IMG/VR virus record: IMGVR_UViG_3300020473_000052 | Coordinates: 1 to 42,649 of that record | Reading direction: 5' to 3' (one strand) | Length of the DNA: 42,649 nt | From: a virus | Shown here: piece by piece, positions 31,201 through 37,106 of the stretch | Position numbering within the stretch: the first letter of the stretch is position 1 | Layout of the letters: the number at the start of each line of letters is the position of its first letter | Translations under genes and position numbers: made by a program | Notes under the pieces: generated by a model | What the model saw: only the letters and a program-made list of their open reading frames with translations | What the model was told of the DNA's origin: nothing | The model's database searches: none

Positions 31201-33801
31201 AAGATTAGCATTACCGTTGCTATTATAGTAAACTACCTCACCATTTGATAGATTATGCTCTGTAGTAAAGGTAATTGTTTCTTGTTCAATAGATAAACCA
31301 CCAGAAAAGAATATATCTCTACTATCAAAAGATAATTCACGAACTCTTTTACTTACAACAGGTTCTAATTGACATCCAATACCATTACCACCAGTAATAG
31401 AAACTGAAATTACATCATTTATATCAAATTCGTGTGGATCTACATAAACCTTTTTAACTGAACCAGTTATTACTGGTTCTAATAAAGCAGTCGTACCTGC
31501 ACTATCATCTATGATAAGTTTAGGTGGATTAATAATATCATAACCAGATCCACCATTATAAACTTCAACAGAAGTTAATGGACCATAATAAATGTAATCT
31601 TCAGATATTGGTGTTTTTATTTGAACACCATCAATCATCATACCAATATCATTAAGTGGTGTCTCACCTTTTCCAGAAACAAATAAGTTTTGATATAATG
31701 GGAATTTTCTTAAAACTTTATTTGTTGCTAATTTTTTATTATTATGAGATAATTTTGTGAAATTATGATTACCTTCTAATGGTTGTAAATCTAATTTAAC
31801 ATTAGTTTCAGTACCAATTAAACCTCTTGAAAGATATAATTTAATTTTTCCTGGATCTCTAACTAAAACTTCAACATAATAAGTTTGACCTGATACTAAT
31901 CCTGGAATTGCTGTTCCATCTGTAGTGTATACAATAGAATCTCCTGTAATAAATTCAATAGGATTATCAAAAACTACATTATTGTATTCTTCAGTGTTTA
32001 CATCATAACCTGTAATATGAATAGAATCTGCTGTTGAAATACCAGATTTTATAATATTGGTAGTAATTTCATAACTTGGTAATGAGTTTGAAGCAACATA
32101 ACCATCAATATCACCATCAACATAAACATTCAATACATCAGAAAGAATCTGATTATTACCATCTTGCAGTTCAGCACCAGAACTAGTAGATTTCTTTAAC
32201 TTTCTTACTAAATCATATTCCTTTAAAGGATCTTCAATAAATGCATTAATACCAGATAATACTACATTTTTTGTAAAAGGATCTATTGAATTTACAATAG
32301 CATTAGAAAATACAGCAACAGATTCGTTTCTTTCTAAAATATCAACAATATCACCCCTTTTTAAACTTGATTTATCAATTTCTGTAGATAATACAAAGTT
32401 TGGTTTGTTGACATCTTTTACTGGGAACCTACAAGATGTGTTGTATATCCAAGAATTGGCAAATATCTGCTTATATGAGGGATCAGATTGTGGGTTTAGT
32501 ATTGACTCACCAACATTCTTAACATATACATTCTCACCTTCATGAACTAATGAAATATCTGAAACTGGTACAAAATTAGATAAAACCCCAGTTATTCTTA
32601 ATTCTACTTTTTTCTCTAAATCTCCATCTTCGTAACCAAATATAACCTCATCTGATCTTAAATCAGCACCCATAGGTATATCACTAGTATTACCAGTACA
32701 TCCAAGGAATTGATTAATAGTCTTTGAAGTATAGGAAATAATATTATCACCACATAAAACTGTTCCAGTTTCATGAAAACCGACTGTTGAATCAACAGAA
32801 ATAATAGTTGAATTTGCTCCTATTGCTTCTAAAACTCTAGTTTTGCCAGGAATTGTAAATGTTCCTTCAATTAGATCCCTATCATTAAATCCAATAAACA
32901 AAGAAAGTTTGTAATATACATTATTTTCTCTTGTTAATATCTCAACTTCCGAGACAGAAGCATTTGTTCTTAAATCAGTAGATTTGTAGATGGTTTGACC
33001 TACTAACTTTGCTGGATCACCACTAATAGGATCTGCAATAACAACTTCTCTACGAATGAACTCCGCATCAGAAGGTTTAATTAAACGCTCTTCTAAATCT
33101 AATACCTGAGATTCTACACCATAAAGAACTTTAAATAATATTTTTATAGACTCTTCAATACCTTTTGATTGATAAAAAGTTCTTGCATGCTTTATAAAAT
33201 TACCAACATCAAGGTCTGGAGTAAAATCGTTATCCTCTAAACCAGGTAAAAATGTTCTTTTTAACTTTTTATAGAACTCTTGAATGAAAAGTACACTTAG
33301 ATTAGTAACTGATTGTGTACCAGTAACATCTGCAGTATGATTTGCAGCAGTTGTATTCTCAAAAACTAGACTTTCTTTATTAACATCATCAATAAAAGAG
33401 GAAATACCTACATTATAACCAGTAATACCACTAAATCCACGAATACATCCTGTAAATGATGTATCAGTCTTACCAGTATATGTGATAATTTCATCGTCAA
33501 TCTTTAAAAGACCATATTCAGCAGGATATCCCTTTGTTGAAGAAACTTCAATAGTGGTATCTGTAGTACTAACATCTGCTAAAAGAGTAGTGACACCAAC
33601 TACAACCTCTGGAACTAGGTTATCAACCTTAATATACTGATCAAAGTTACTAATTAGGTCAGATGGAGCACCTTGTGCCTCTTGTGAAATATAATATTGC
33701 TTAAAAAATTCAGTTGCCTTGGGAAAGTCACTAATTAAAAACTCAGGTAACTGACTTTCAATTATTTTATTGACTTTTATTCTATTATCTACATTTAACA
33801 T
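19216..33801 (-). CDS. giant 4861-residue baseplate-region protein with YHYH domain
   Basis: One uninterrupted 14.6 kb frame between gp6 and gp8, the position of T4 gp7 (1032 residues). The N-terminus (LNVDNRIKVNKIIESQLPEF, then FPKATEFFKQYY) is the form I associate with large cyanophage baseplate proteins. A YTGKTDTSFTGCIRG motif follows near residue 110. Many GxGY-type segments occur throughout (for example NGGSGYDIINPPKL, DGGTGYQVGDFTVF, PGSGYVGAAITLSI). Residues about 1245-1340 are a YHYH domain (IIGWAYDGNPIYGPFGF, then DLDVHNGRFCKTPEF and NGVYAYF). Residues about 3440-4140 hold six repeats with an SLxFTC...YPR-x-x-D-P core. The C-terminus is RRSYARSSLKGLRNTGAIRI. It may replace gp7 and add receptor-facing arms; that is inference. 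Confidence 0.9.
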   Translation of the reverse strand: MLNVDNRIKVNKIIESQLPEFLISDFPKATEFFKQYYISQEAQGAPSDLISNFDQYIKVDNLVPEVVVGVTTLLADVSTTDTTIEVSSTKGYPAEYGLLKIDDEIITYTGKTDTSFTGCIRGFSGITGYNVGISSFIDDVNKESLVFENTTAANHTADVTGTQSVTNLSVLFIQEFYKKLKRTFLPGLEDNDFTPDLDVGNFIKHARTFYQSKGIEESIKILFKVLYGVESQVLDLEERLIKPSDAEFIRREVVIADPISGDPAKLVGQTIYKSTDLRTNASVSEVEILTRENNVYYKLSLFIGFNDRDLIEGTFTIPGKTRVLEAIGANSTIISVDSTVGFHETGTVLCGDNIISYTSKTINQFLGCTGNTSDIPMGADLRSDEVIFGYEDGDLEKKVELRITGVLSNFVPVSDISLVHEGENVYVKNVGESILNPQSDPSYKQIFANSWIYNTSCRFPVKDVNKPNFVLSTEIDKSSLKRGDIVDILERNESVAVFSNAIVNSIDPFTKNVVLSGINAFIEDPLKEYDLVRKLKKSTSSGAELQDGNNQILSDVLNVYVDGDIDGYVASNSLPSYEITTNIIKSGISTADSIHITGYDVNTEEYNNVVFDNPIEFITGDSIVYTTDGTAIPGLVSGQTYYVEVLVRDPGKIKLYLSRGLIGTETNVKLDLQPLEGNHNFTKLSHNNKKLATNKVLRKFPLYQNLFVSGKGETPLNDIGMMIDGVQIKTPISEDYIYYGPLTSVEVYNGGSGYDIINPPKLIIDDSAGTTALLEPVITGSVKKVYVDPHEFDINDVISVSITGGNGIGCQLEPVVSKRVRELSFDSRDIFFSGGLSIEQETITFTTEHNLSNGEVVYYNSNGNANLGIGPAFDTTNTSDGTLATGAPYNVSVVNTRTVRLYNSYEDAMTGINTIGLSTATNASGIHKFRTSTKNVLQSVKVLNSGSGYTYRKLNVKPSGVSVAFDTINFKNHGFSDGDLVQYHNTGTGDPNPNSIGGLSTTTGYYIMKIDDDSFKLANAGITTTPSKVNYDRGEYVNLTTTGIGYQTFKYPDISVNCEVSYASTVTGSFNFTPVITGEISQAYLYEEGDNYGSQILNHEKNPVVEIKVGKDAEIKPIIVEGKIVDAVVLDRGKDYFSLPEIEVETTGITTTGVTGNGAILRPVITDGKLTSIVVINGGIGYDVNKTNLYVKSTGINGLLEPRVRRLTVDNRKRLGAFGIEGTDEELHFGLYGYNEDIANTFGDDGTSHSPIIGWAYDGNPIYGPFGFSKSDELGPGVRLMNPGYKLDMSKVDNRPNVFDEGFFTDDYYFDSSGDLDVHNGRFCKTPEFPNGVYAYFAGVTTAMSGPNIGKLEPKYPYFIGNTYRSPFISSNTTLSHSFDFNSTSFARNTFPYKVGDSDANNDFIIESNERVRQLSTIESVTVGEIDGLEVLDGGTGYQVGDFTVFDNSGTWGSGLRGQVKSIAGLGVSSIETELESYENAVFTWKNNTEVQAHYLPFIELNDRDTISVSGLSSSIVNLTDSFQIGVSTNTIGLAKSMTANAVVDGRVDDIYVNIIPNTVSIGSTLKIDQDELLKVLNIFNMGSILRVKRFGPGIAHTYGSNIDILNSHISIPVRTKQFESKINDKVYFNASQAVGTGVTVGGGITKEYRIGDTISEVSIPTRSIYLPNHPFKTGQKLIFSKRGTANSLIVGDTEEAVLNFTLPNVTTDRSIVYAINKGQNYVGLVTQVGAATTSEGLFFKGNESDDYEYLLESTFEQVTGDIDKIVSTVATKISVANTESHNLSNGDVVSLNVVPNTVVGVGSTAPLSMIYNEDHEIILINRVGFTSAGINTITNSITIPSHGFKTGDKIFYDADEDTSSVGGLPISSSYFVYELNRNQFSVAQTLKDVQVDPPLLIGISSTGAVDHTVAAINPQIDVIKNSKLTFNVSDSSLLGYQLKLFYDKEFKNEFISSQDNNNFNVSGVGTVGVGTESTVSLAFSKTTPSRLYYSLEKAGYISTADTTIQNYSEINFVDSVYSGDYKIFGISSDTFKVSPRSIPELFSYKEDQCDTIEYATESRSVVGAVKEIRVISKGFDYKRLPKFSSIVSLNGKNANVVALSTSIGRINSVRIVDYGYEYSSDKTLSPEAFVSPVVRIDDLDSIVSVTVTDGGNEYLSAPDIIVYDPEKDEIIDDTSLLAEVPYQTISEVKVIAPIQGLNSINHRIITINNSNGIGINSMVGGPGIVTCTLETPIGGFSVAPFETGDEVFVEGVELFGESGIGTQSNVSAGVATGGDGYNSANYQFRFFKVEDFVNSDPAVLKYSVSGLTTNPGIAKTFQSGYANIVNKRNYPILDSVQERGRFIINEPILVEENDIFLSKDLKISDTREDFIKIDGTFRLKVGHRIKGETSNVSATITSIVENKARFEVDYANRQEYGWNDNSGKLNEDIQVIPNNDYFQNLSYSVKSPITWDKFVDPVNRLVHPSGLKNFADTSIETVVGNVGVGTSVSSVPVIVVDVLGERRVDTINNFDLAKDYDTRGNKSKFVTFENLKLTDYTKCKTNRVLLHDDISNKFSSKGLQDLFTEIEEIDSNFARYLVQVVDADTQDAQLSDMVVLTTTNDAFLVEKTTDWTKHKLGNFEALSDSFQRKTLNFNPIERYDRDHDIKVYKTDFTTNRITDGTNTIGSLDFKASNVKVAIADTDSNNNVSGFTTTTLETFDHTDFNGFYASVVLQDDITKDLNYGEIVVDFDGTNLYYTESYIDTLNISYSSSQVGVLTARFDAGTIYFECENQTKRVINVSTNVVGLGTTTAGIGTYRFAVPGQPIGAERSGRLESTYDTGTSTPILVTRTHKDIDSAVKSFVRVSNETGGSAMHQIVSIQDGSDTTTIQYPFTGATSSGLGTFGTVTVGDYNELNFYPDTSQTTLIEVQAYNEVLNTINDFANEPLSLKYGPLEKSIILSAYDGVNGTRANKVNFDLTFEGTPIYSKIFNPADLVLEQTGFNIPNHFFNNNEEIKYIPGSTFVGIGSTAVSIGSTANNVGVVTDILPSTLFVKAIDSNNIELYTQKEYITSGLPVKITGVGEGNAHKFEMTKKLSKTVIGLDGIVQQPITFTAIEHNIDQEGGIGIGNSQFVLSGISSVQPRDVLKIGPEYMKVEQIGFSSLPEGIINKAEDVALGICTLPVVKVRRGSLGIGATEHADGAAARVHRGSFNIVDSTAWFLDPPKGNTRERRNETNLPYVRAEFSGRTFLRQNYTTNMVFDDISDNFTGIGRTYTMTVGGANTETGVGIGNGILFINGVFQTPLTVNNAGNNYEFEQDTNVGVSSVVFTGISSENGQMMQSEFDINQNQLPRGGLIVSMGSTPGLGYAPLVGAKVKVESFENTNRFANRSINGIVGLGTSSGLTIGIQTAAYDNTTGIITVTTNKVHGFSLGSPNTVKLKGLEFKCPTYVVGTPTTGTSYNPATGLLTIKIVDHNLTTGDSIKIDKEGLTFSCTYGSGGNDSYPRTTDPAYDKYLTVTVVDADTFTVNVLLGISPTNTDTHTFVGASPDCIRSLNYVGVTTSFFQDERLNAKDKERALQLVGIVSERSFEVKVGLTSIAHIYHGGGWAYEFWNDLTMGSGYREPVAIGVTDILYHHKFVSSDNDSVTANTGTQYTPSTVDYHSENGELVLTVGTHNLQAATEHTPDSVTYSASTGKITVTMAGHPFVNGDLIKIKDHSIALKCEMDNYGSVHKYPRPSDPISGKWVAVQNKTTNTFKIDVGTSPTVTFTPSDADYDPVTGLMELHIGSHTLRPGTSIKIATNSLGFTCDVDNNTSTKTYPRSSDPYNDTAIKIESVTDTTITVQVLSVQPSTNTARHTFVSAVPNCISTGGNYTHQFDSVVPGGILKASNTVTIVDNSLTFTCSRDSHRSPHTYPRTTDPASGQTLGVERIANNSFTVNVGTGGGGGRGAIVEAKVATNKHKFVSSSAGSFTIGSGGVLTPTNAKYNPATGELTVIKTSHGVGGATTMTPSNVSYNEITGDLTITKNNHGFAQFDTILIEDNSLTFTCTKDGNVTRHHYPRPTDYASGRWLFITNASLNEFTVNVNPNPSSEKYPHTFIQPAINGCIQKSNETVTIASNSLVFTCEHDLHQTLHSYPRTTDPAFGVSLPVGKATADTFRIMVGKSPAGTGGALDLVIKDPGGKYVNPEIEFPDPIYENVPIVGISRLGVGKTTDTGNNLLMNMAVGAARTSVGIARSMFEISEFEIARPGHSFKIGDKFKPQGLVIDKRLQKPIQEFELEVVETFSDFFSAWQFGELDFIDSIELMQTGSRRRFPLFFNGQLLSFEIDEESALSDQIDLNAVLLIFVNGVLQTPNVSYQFEGGTTFTFTEAPMASDKVDVFFYKGEEGVDIEIVDVNETIKIGDDIHIIKHPDFLDPNVQPFTETQEKDRPVKSILGSDLVETTVYTGIGITEFYAKPLDWTKQKTDFWIKGDLISKAREQLEPQIYPTAKIIASVGSTTGSTTSEIDGIFVDDAEAFFYEEAPLHLKVEDRYGVSIESVDALLLPPANFVGAAITAIVSNKGDIESLVINEPGSGYVGAAITLSISAPVGVGIGTTERDKYAVIGVSTFAEANATVTGGQITGYNITNIGLGYTHSNPPQVVIPDAYYGSEKILEIKNVQGFAGIITGISTSAGTNGHPLALRFAFRADKPTTDLKTGHYVYISDTPFTVGGAKTDAEYLPFNDGSIQPNNNRFIAGIGGDPTTSVDKNDNEIIAIGSGFMDNIYKVSEIAYTSGENGEIVCNIKNTNDVITGLAATGFHDAGGVNIDEPTNIGLTTTYGKISWGRLYNATRAESPISIGVTGLTVDSGLSTFPTIQRRSYARSSLKGLRNTGAIRIQIS
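21340..23480 (-). repeat. six SLxFTC...YPRxxDP repeats in the giant protein
   Basis: Coding repeats, each with a cycle of PxTGxLxxTxxxH, an S-L-x-F-T-C or similar strand, a Y-P-R-x-[TS]-D-[PY] turn and a TFxVxV strand. The YPR turns lie near 23,340, 22,655, 22,400, 22,115, 21,680 and 21,447. Several copies add a H-[TK]-F-V-[SG]-A...C-I segment. The DNA of the copies has diverged, so the duplications are not recent. Confidence 0.8.
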
Positions 33802-33804
33802 ATT

Positions 33805-35754
33805 TTATTCCCTTTCCAATTTCCCATTTGAGTAACTTGAAGTGTAATAATCTCTAGAGAACACAACGCCCGATACATCTTCGCCCGAAGCAATTACATC
33901 CTTAACCATATTTATCTTAGTATTTGAAACATCAAAACTTAGGTATAAATCCTTTAACCCAATAACATCATTGGAATCTGGGAATGCTTGTATCTCAACT
34001 ATATCGTTAGGAGCGTTTGTTTCTGTTATGTTAATAGTATTTAATAGTATTTCACCTTTCTTATAATCAACTGTTCCAATTGATTTAACTATAACTCGTA
34101 ATTCATTCTTCTTATCTCTTGAAATTGCACTCAATACTCCTTTATGGCTGCCATCAAGCTCACCCTTATCATTCTTATTTGGAACATCAGTCAAGAAAAC
34201 AATATTATCTGAACCAGCAACCTTAAATCCAGTACTCTTAATATTAAATCCTTCAGGATTAATATGGAATTTATTACCAAAACACAATTCATACTGTGCA
34301 AATTGATTCACTAACACTTTCATATCCCTTCTAATCTTAACCTTAGTAATATTAGAAGTAATTGCAGAATCAACTCTATCAATTAATTGAAGTGCCTTAC
34401 TATACTTAAACCTACCACCAAACTTATTAATATCAATATTTTTGGAATAATCAGACAAAGTATTAGTAATATTTGATTTCAATTGATTTGAATTAGATAC
34501 TTGAGCAGAGTTATAATAGATTGTACTATCTAACTCAACATAAAGAACTTTAAGGTCAATAATGTCTGCATTAATACCAGCAATTGAATAACTCTTAAGT
34601 TTGTTTTTTATCTGTTGTTTGTCAAAATCTGATACATAAGTACCATTTTTGGGTTTGATACTGATCTGAACCTTACCAAATTGTGGGGGATCTAATTCTT
34701 CACCACCAACAACTGCAACTGACTCTGTTCTACTGTAAATGGAAGCAATAATTGCCTCATAATCCCTTCCTGTAACTGCTCTATATTGTGCTGAGTACAG
34801 TCTAGGTGCGAAATACTTAATAGAGGAAAGGTCTTCTTGTTCAGCACCGTTAGAGGCATTCTGAACGGTAGTTACTAAGATGCCACCATCAGGAATTACT
34901 GTTAATGCACCTATATCATTAGGGGTTTTATCTGTAAAAACACCTGCAAAGTCAAATTCTCCTATAGAACCTGATTTACCACCTGCACCATTACCTTCTT
35001 CACCATCAGTAATGAGGAATCTAACAGTAATTCTTGACCCGTTTTCCACCTTTTTACCAAAATAACCATCACCAAAGAGTATTTCATACTTTTCATCTTG
35101 TACTTCTTGTATAAAGAAGATCTCAGAGTTCTTATTAATGTTTAAAATGTTGTCTATTTTAGAAAATTCCCTTCCCATACCAGTATCAGAAGGTCCAGCA
35201 ACATAAACCTTGATGGTATTAGCATCAATGTCTGCATTTGATAGAATAAATCTCTGATCTTTTGATTGATTGATGATAAATTGCTTCTCTAATAGTGTTC
35301 CTTGTAGGACTTCAATGTCATTAAAGGTTGCTACACCATTAATTAAGGATGCAGTATGAGTTTCAAGTGTTGAGAACCTATATGTTGTTTCATTTGCCTC
35401 TCCAATACACACTAAACCAGGTTTTAAGTACAGTGTTTGTGCAGAATTGGAACTTGTAACAGGAAATGAGACTGTTGCCTTTGCAGCAGTTTTTGAACGG
35501 GGTACATAACCTATGTTACGAGCAAGAGAAACTACATTTTCTCTGATAACTGCAGAGTCTAGGAAGGTTTCATTCGCAACTAGGTTAGCATTGAAGGCAT
35601 TAATATAGGTATTATAGGCAAGTGTATCAATTAGGACACTAAAGTTAGATCCTTCAAAGTCAAAATCAGAAAAATTACTATTTGAACGAAGATAATCTCT
35701 TATTTGAGCCTTAATTTCGGTAAAATCTAAATTGGCAAACTGAGTAAATGGCAT
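33805..35754 (-). CDS. 6: baseplate wedge protein gp6
   Basis: 649 residues, close to T4 gp6 (660). gp6 forms the inner iris ring of the baseplate and belongs to the Baseplate-J superfamily. The N-terminus is diagnostic: FTQFANLDFTEIKAQIRDYL, then the DTLAYNTYINAFNANLVANE and ETFLDSAVIRENVVSLARN segments and the GYVPRSKTAAKATV stretch. Further on, KYFAPRLYSAQYRAVTGRDY near residue 310-330 and VVGGEELDPPQFGKVQISIK near 345-370 are typical. The C-terminus ends SYSNGKLERE. It starts four bases after gp25 and is followed at three bases by the giant gene. Confidence 0.95.
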   Translation of the reverse strand: MPFTQFANLDFTEIKAQIRDYLRSNSNFSDFDFEGSNFSVLIDTLAYNTYINAFNANLVANETFLDSAVIRENVVSLARNIGYVPRSKTAAKATVSFPVTSSNSAQTLYLKPGLVCIGEANETTYRFSTLETHTASLINGVATFNDIEVLQGTLLEKQFIINQSKDQRFILSNADIDANTIKVYVAGPSDTGMGREFSKIDNILNINKNSEIFFIQEVQDEKYEILFGDGYFGKKVENGSRITVRFLITDGEEGNGAGGKSGSIGEFDFAGVFTDKTPNDIGALTVIPDGGILVTTVQNASNGAEQEDLSSIKYFAPRLYSAQYRAVTGRDYEAIIASIYSRTESVAVVGGEELDPPQFGKVQISIKPKNGTYVSDFDKQQIKNKLKSYSIAGINADIIDLKVLYVELDSTIYYNSAQVSNSNQLKSNITNTLSDYSKNIDINKFGGRFKYSKALQLIDRVDSAITSNITKVKIRRDMKVLVNQFAQYELCFGNKFHINPEGFNIKSTGFKVAGSDNIVFLTDVPNKNDKGELDGSHKGVLSAISRDKKNELRVIVKSIGTVDYKKGEILLNTINITETNAPNDIVEIQAFPDSNDVIGLKDLYLSFDVSNTKINMVKDVIASGEDVSGVVFSRDYYTSSYSNGKLERE

Positions 35755-35758
35755 ATTA

Positions 35759-36160
35759 TTATCTGGTTGGTTCTAATAGGAATGAAAATGACTGAGTTGG
35801 AATTTGTAATCCAATAATATCGAATAAAACAACTACATTAAAAGCATTCATGTCTGGATAAGGGTCTATTTCACATCTTAAGTTAGTTACCCTTGGTTCA
35901 TAACGCATTACTGTCTCATTTATCTGATCTTCAATCACCATTGTGAGTGTAGGTGTAAAGTTTTCAAATAAACTTGCACGAATATCAGTTCCTATATTTG
36001 GATTAAAAAATCTTTCGTTAGGAATAGTTTCTACTAAATTCCTTACCGATCTTACAATCGCACGTTCATTTTTTAATATTGGTAGATCTTTGGTCACAGG
36101 ATGTGGTTCAAAAGAAAAACTAATATCTTTAAATGCTCTAGACTTTCGTGTTATTGACAT
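35759..36160 (-). CDS. 25: baseplate wedge protein gp25
   Basis: 133 residues, the same size as T4 gp25 (132). GPW/gp25 family proteins hold the inner baseplate together and connect to the sheath initiation; they were once called lysozyme-like. Signature text: FKDISFSFEPHPVTKDLPIL at the start, NERAIVRSVRNLVETIPNER, FFNPNIGTDIRASLFENF and the YEPRVTNLRCEIDPYPD segment. It is preceded by an exact TATAAATA at 36195-36202 and is the first gene of the leftward virion operon. Confidence 0.95.
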   Translation of the reverse strand: MSITRKSRAFKDISFSFEPHPVTKDLPILKNERAIVRSVRNLVETIPNERFFNPNIGTDIRASLFENFTPTLTMVIEDQINETVMRYEPRVTNLRCEIDPYPDMNAFNVVVLFDIIGLQIPTQSFSFLLEPTR

Positions 36161-36193
36161 CGAAAAGGCAATATTTAGTACTATTTACATCTT

Positions 36194-36784
36194 TTATTTA
36201 TACTGAATTCTTGGAAACGGTATTAATCCTATATTATGTGATAATCTATAACGGTCAAAACTACTACCACTAGATGGATCAATTTCAATATCAAACCCAA
36301 GTGTAATACGATTTAGATCAAATTGTTCTTCAGAATTTAATTTAACACAATGTTCTCTATATCCCTTACCAATATAAACATTACCAACTTCGTTTATAAT
36401 CTCAACATCTCTAAAAATTGTTGTTGTATCGTGAGGTCTGATTGTAATATATCCGTGATATGGCCACTTATGATCGTGCCAGTCAAGTAATTGAGAAGGA
36501 CTATGGTAATTTAACCATGATTGCATCCATATTTGATTATACTCTACTTTCTGATCATCTAGAAAGTCATATACGATTGCATTTAATTCACAATACAGAT
36601 CAAAAATATCCTTATTCGTACTTAATAAACCAAATACATTGTATCTTGAATAGTTCCAAGTAAAATCATCATTTAAGAATACATCTTTTTGGGGAGGATT
36701 ATTTGCAACCATATCAATAAATCCCGACATATCACTATGACGAGATTTAATAATTTCTGATTCGTATATTTGAAAATCGGACAT
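36194..36784 (-). CDS. putative 2OG-Fe(II) oxygenase-like protein
   Basis: 196 residues. The candidate iron ligands are H103 and H105 in DWHDHKWPYHGYITI, with distal H145 (GYREHCV) and R159 (NRITLGFDIEI) in the usual place for binding 2-oxoglutarate. This arrangement fits the double-stranded beta-helix oxygenases that are common in cyanophages, though the first motif is H-D-H, so assignment of ligands is uncertain. It sits directly upstream of gp25, whose late promoter overlaps its stop codon. Substrate unknown: protein side chains, nucleic acid or a sugar are all possible. Its ATG shares its last base with the TAA of the upstream 49-residue ORF. Confidence 0.75.
   Translation of the reverse strand: MSDFQIYESEIIKSRHSDMSGFIDMVANNPPQKDVFLNDDFTWNYSRYNVFGLLSTNKDIFDLYCELNAIVYDFLDDQKVEYNQIWMQSWLNYHSPSQLLDWHDHKWPYHGYITIRPHDTTTIFRDVEIINEVGNVYIGKGYREHCVKLNSEEQFDLNRITLGFDIEIDPSSGSSFDRYRLSHNIGLIPFPRIQYK
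36195..36202 (-). promoter_or_regulatory. T4-type late promoter TATAAATA for gp25
   Basis: Exact TATAAATA on the minus strand, about 35 bases upstream of the gp25 ATG. Its last bases merge with the TAA stop of the oxygenase-like gene (36194-36196). This is probably the main late promoter of the baseplate operon. Confidence 0.85.
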
Positions 36785-36933
36785 TAGCGACCTTGTCCTC
36801 TATACTTTTTCTTTGCTTTGTTTCGAGACGAAGCGGAGTACTTAGTATGTTTTCCGTTTCCTTGTCGAGTCTTCTTCGGGATTGATTCTAACTCAACACT
36901 TCCCCATGCACCTGTTTTAGTTCTTACTGCCAT
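36784..36933 (-). CDS. 49-residue basic conserved-type protein
   Basis: A short ORF with sequence opening MAVRTKTGAWGSVELESIPK and ending KKKYRGQGR. It is strongly basic with no membrane segment. I associate this G-A-W-G-x-x-E-L-E-S...KKTRQG pattern with a small conserved cyanophage protein of unknown function. Base composition is richer in G+C than the oxygenase genes nearby. Its stop overlaps the start of the next gene. Confidence 0.75.
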   Translation of the reverse strand: MAVRTKTGAWGSVELESIPKKTRQGNGKHTKYSASSRNKAKKKYRGQGR

Positions 36934-36935
36934 GA

Positions 36936-37106
36936 TTAGTCTTCTTTAATAATAATTTCAGTTCTTAGACCTTGTGGGTTATGAGATCCATTATCATAGA
37001 ACTCATAGGCAAGGTCTTCCATTGCGTTAAAGTATTCATCTTGGGTGAGGTTCTCAAAGAGAATCTTTTCACCCTCATAGATGTTATATAACTCTTGTTT
37101 TTTCAT
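36936..37106 (-). CDS. 56-residue acidic conserved-type protein
   Basis: Opens MKKQELYNIYEGEKILFENL and continues TQDEYFNAMEDLAYEFYDNG, ending EIIIKED. I recognise the I-Y-E-G-E-K-I-L-F-E-N-L pattern as that of a small conserved protein of T4-like cyanophages; its function is not known to me. An AGGA lies one base before the ATG. It overlaps the end of the glycosyltransferase gene by 23 bases and ends two bases before the 49-residue gene, so the three form one transcription unit. Confidence 0.78.
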   Translation of the reverse strand: MKKQELYNIYEGEKILFENLTQDEYFNAMEDLAYEFYDNGSHNPQGLRTEIIIKED

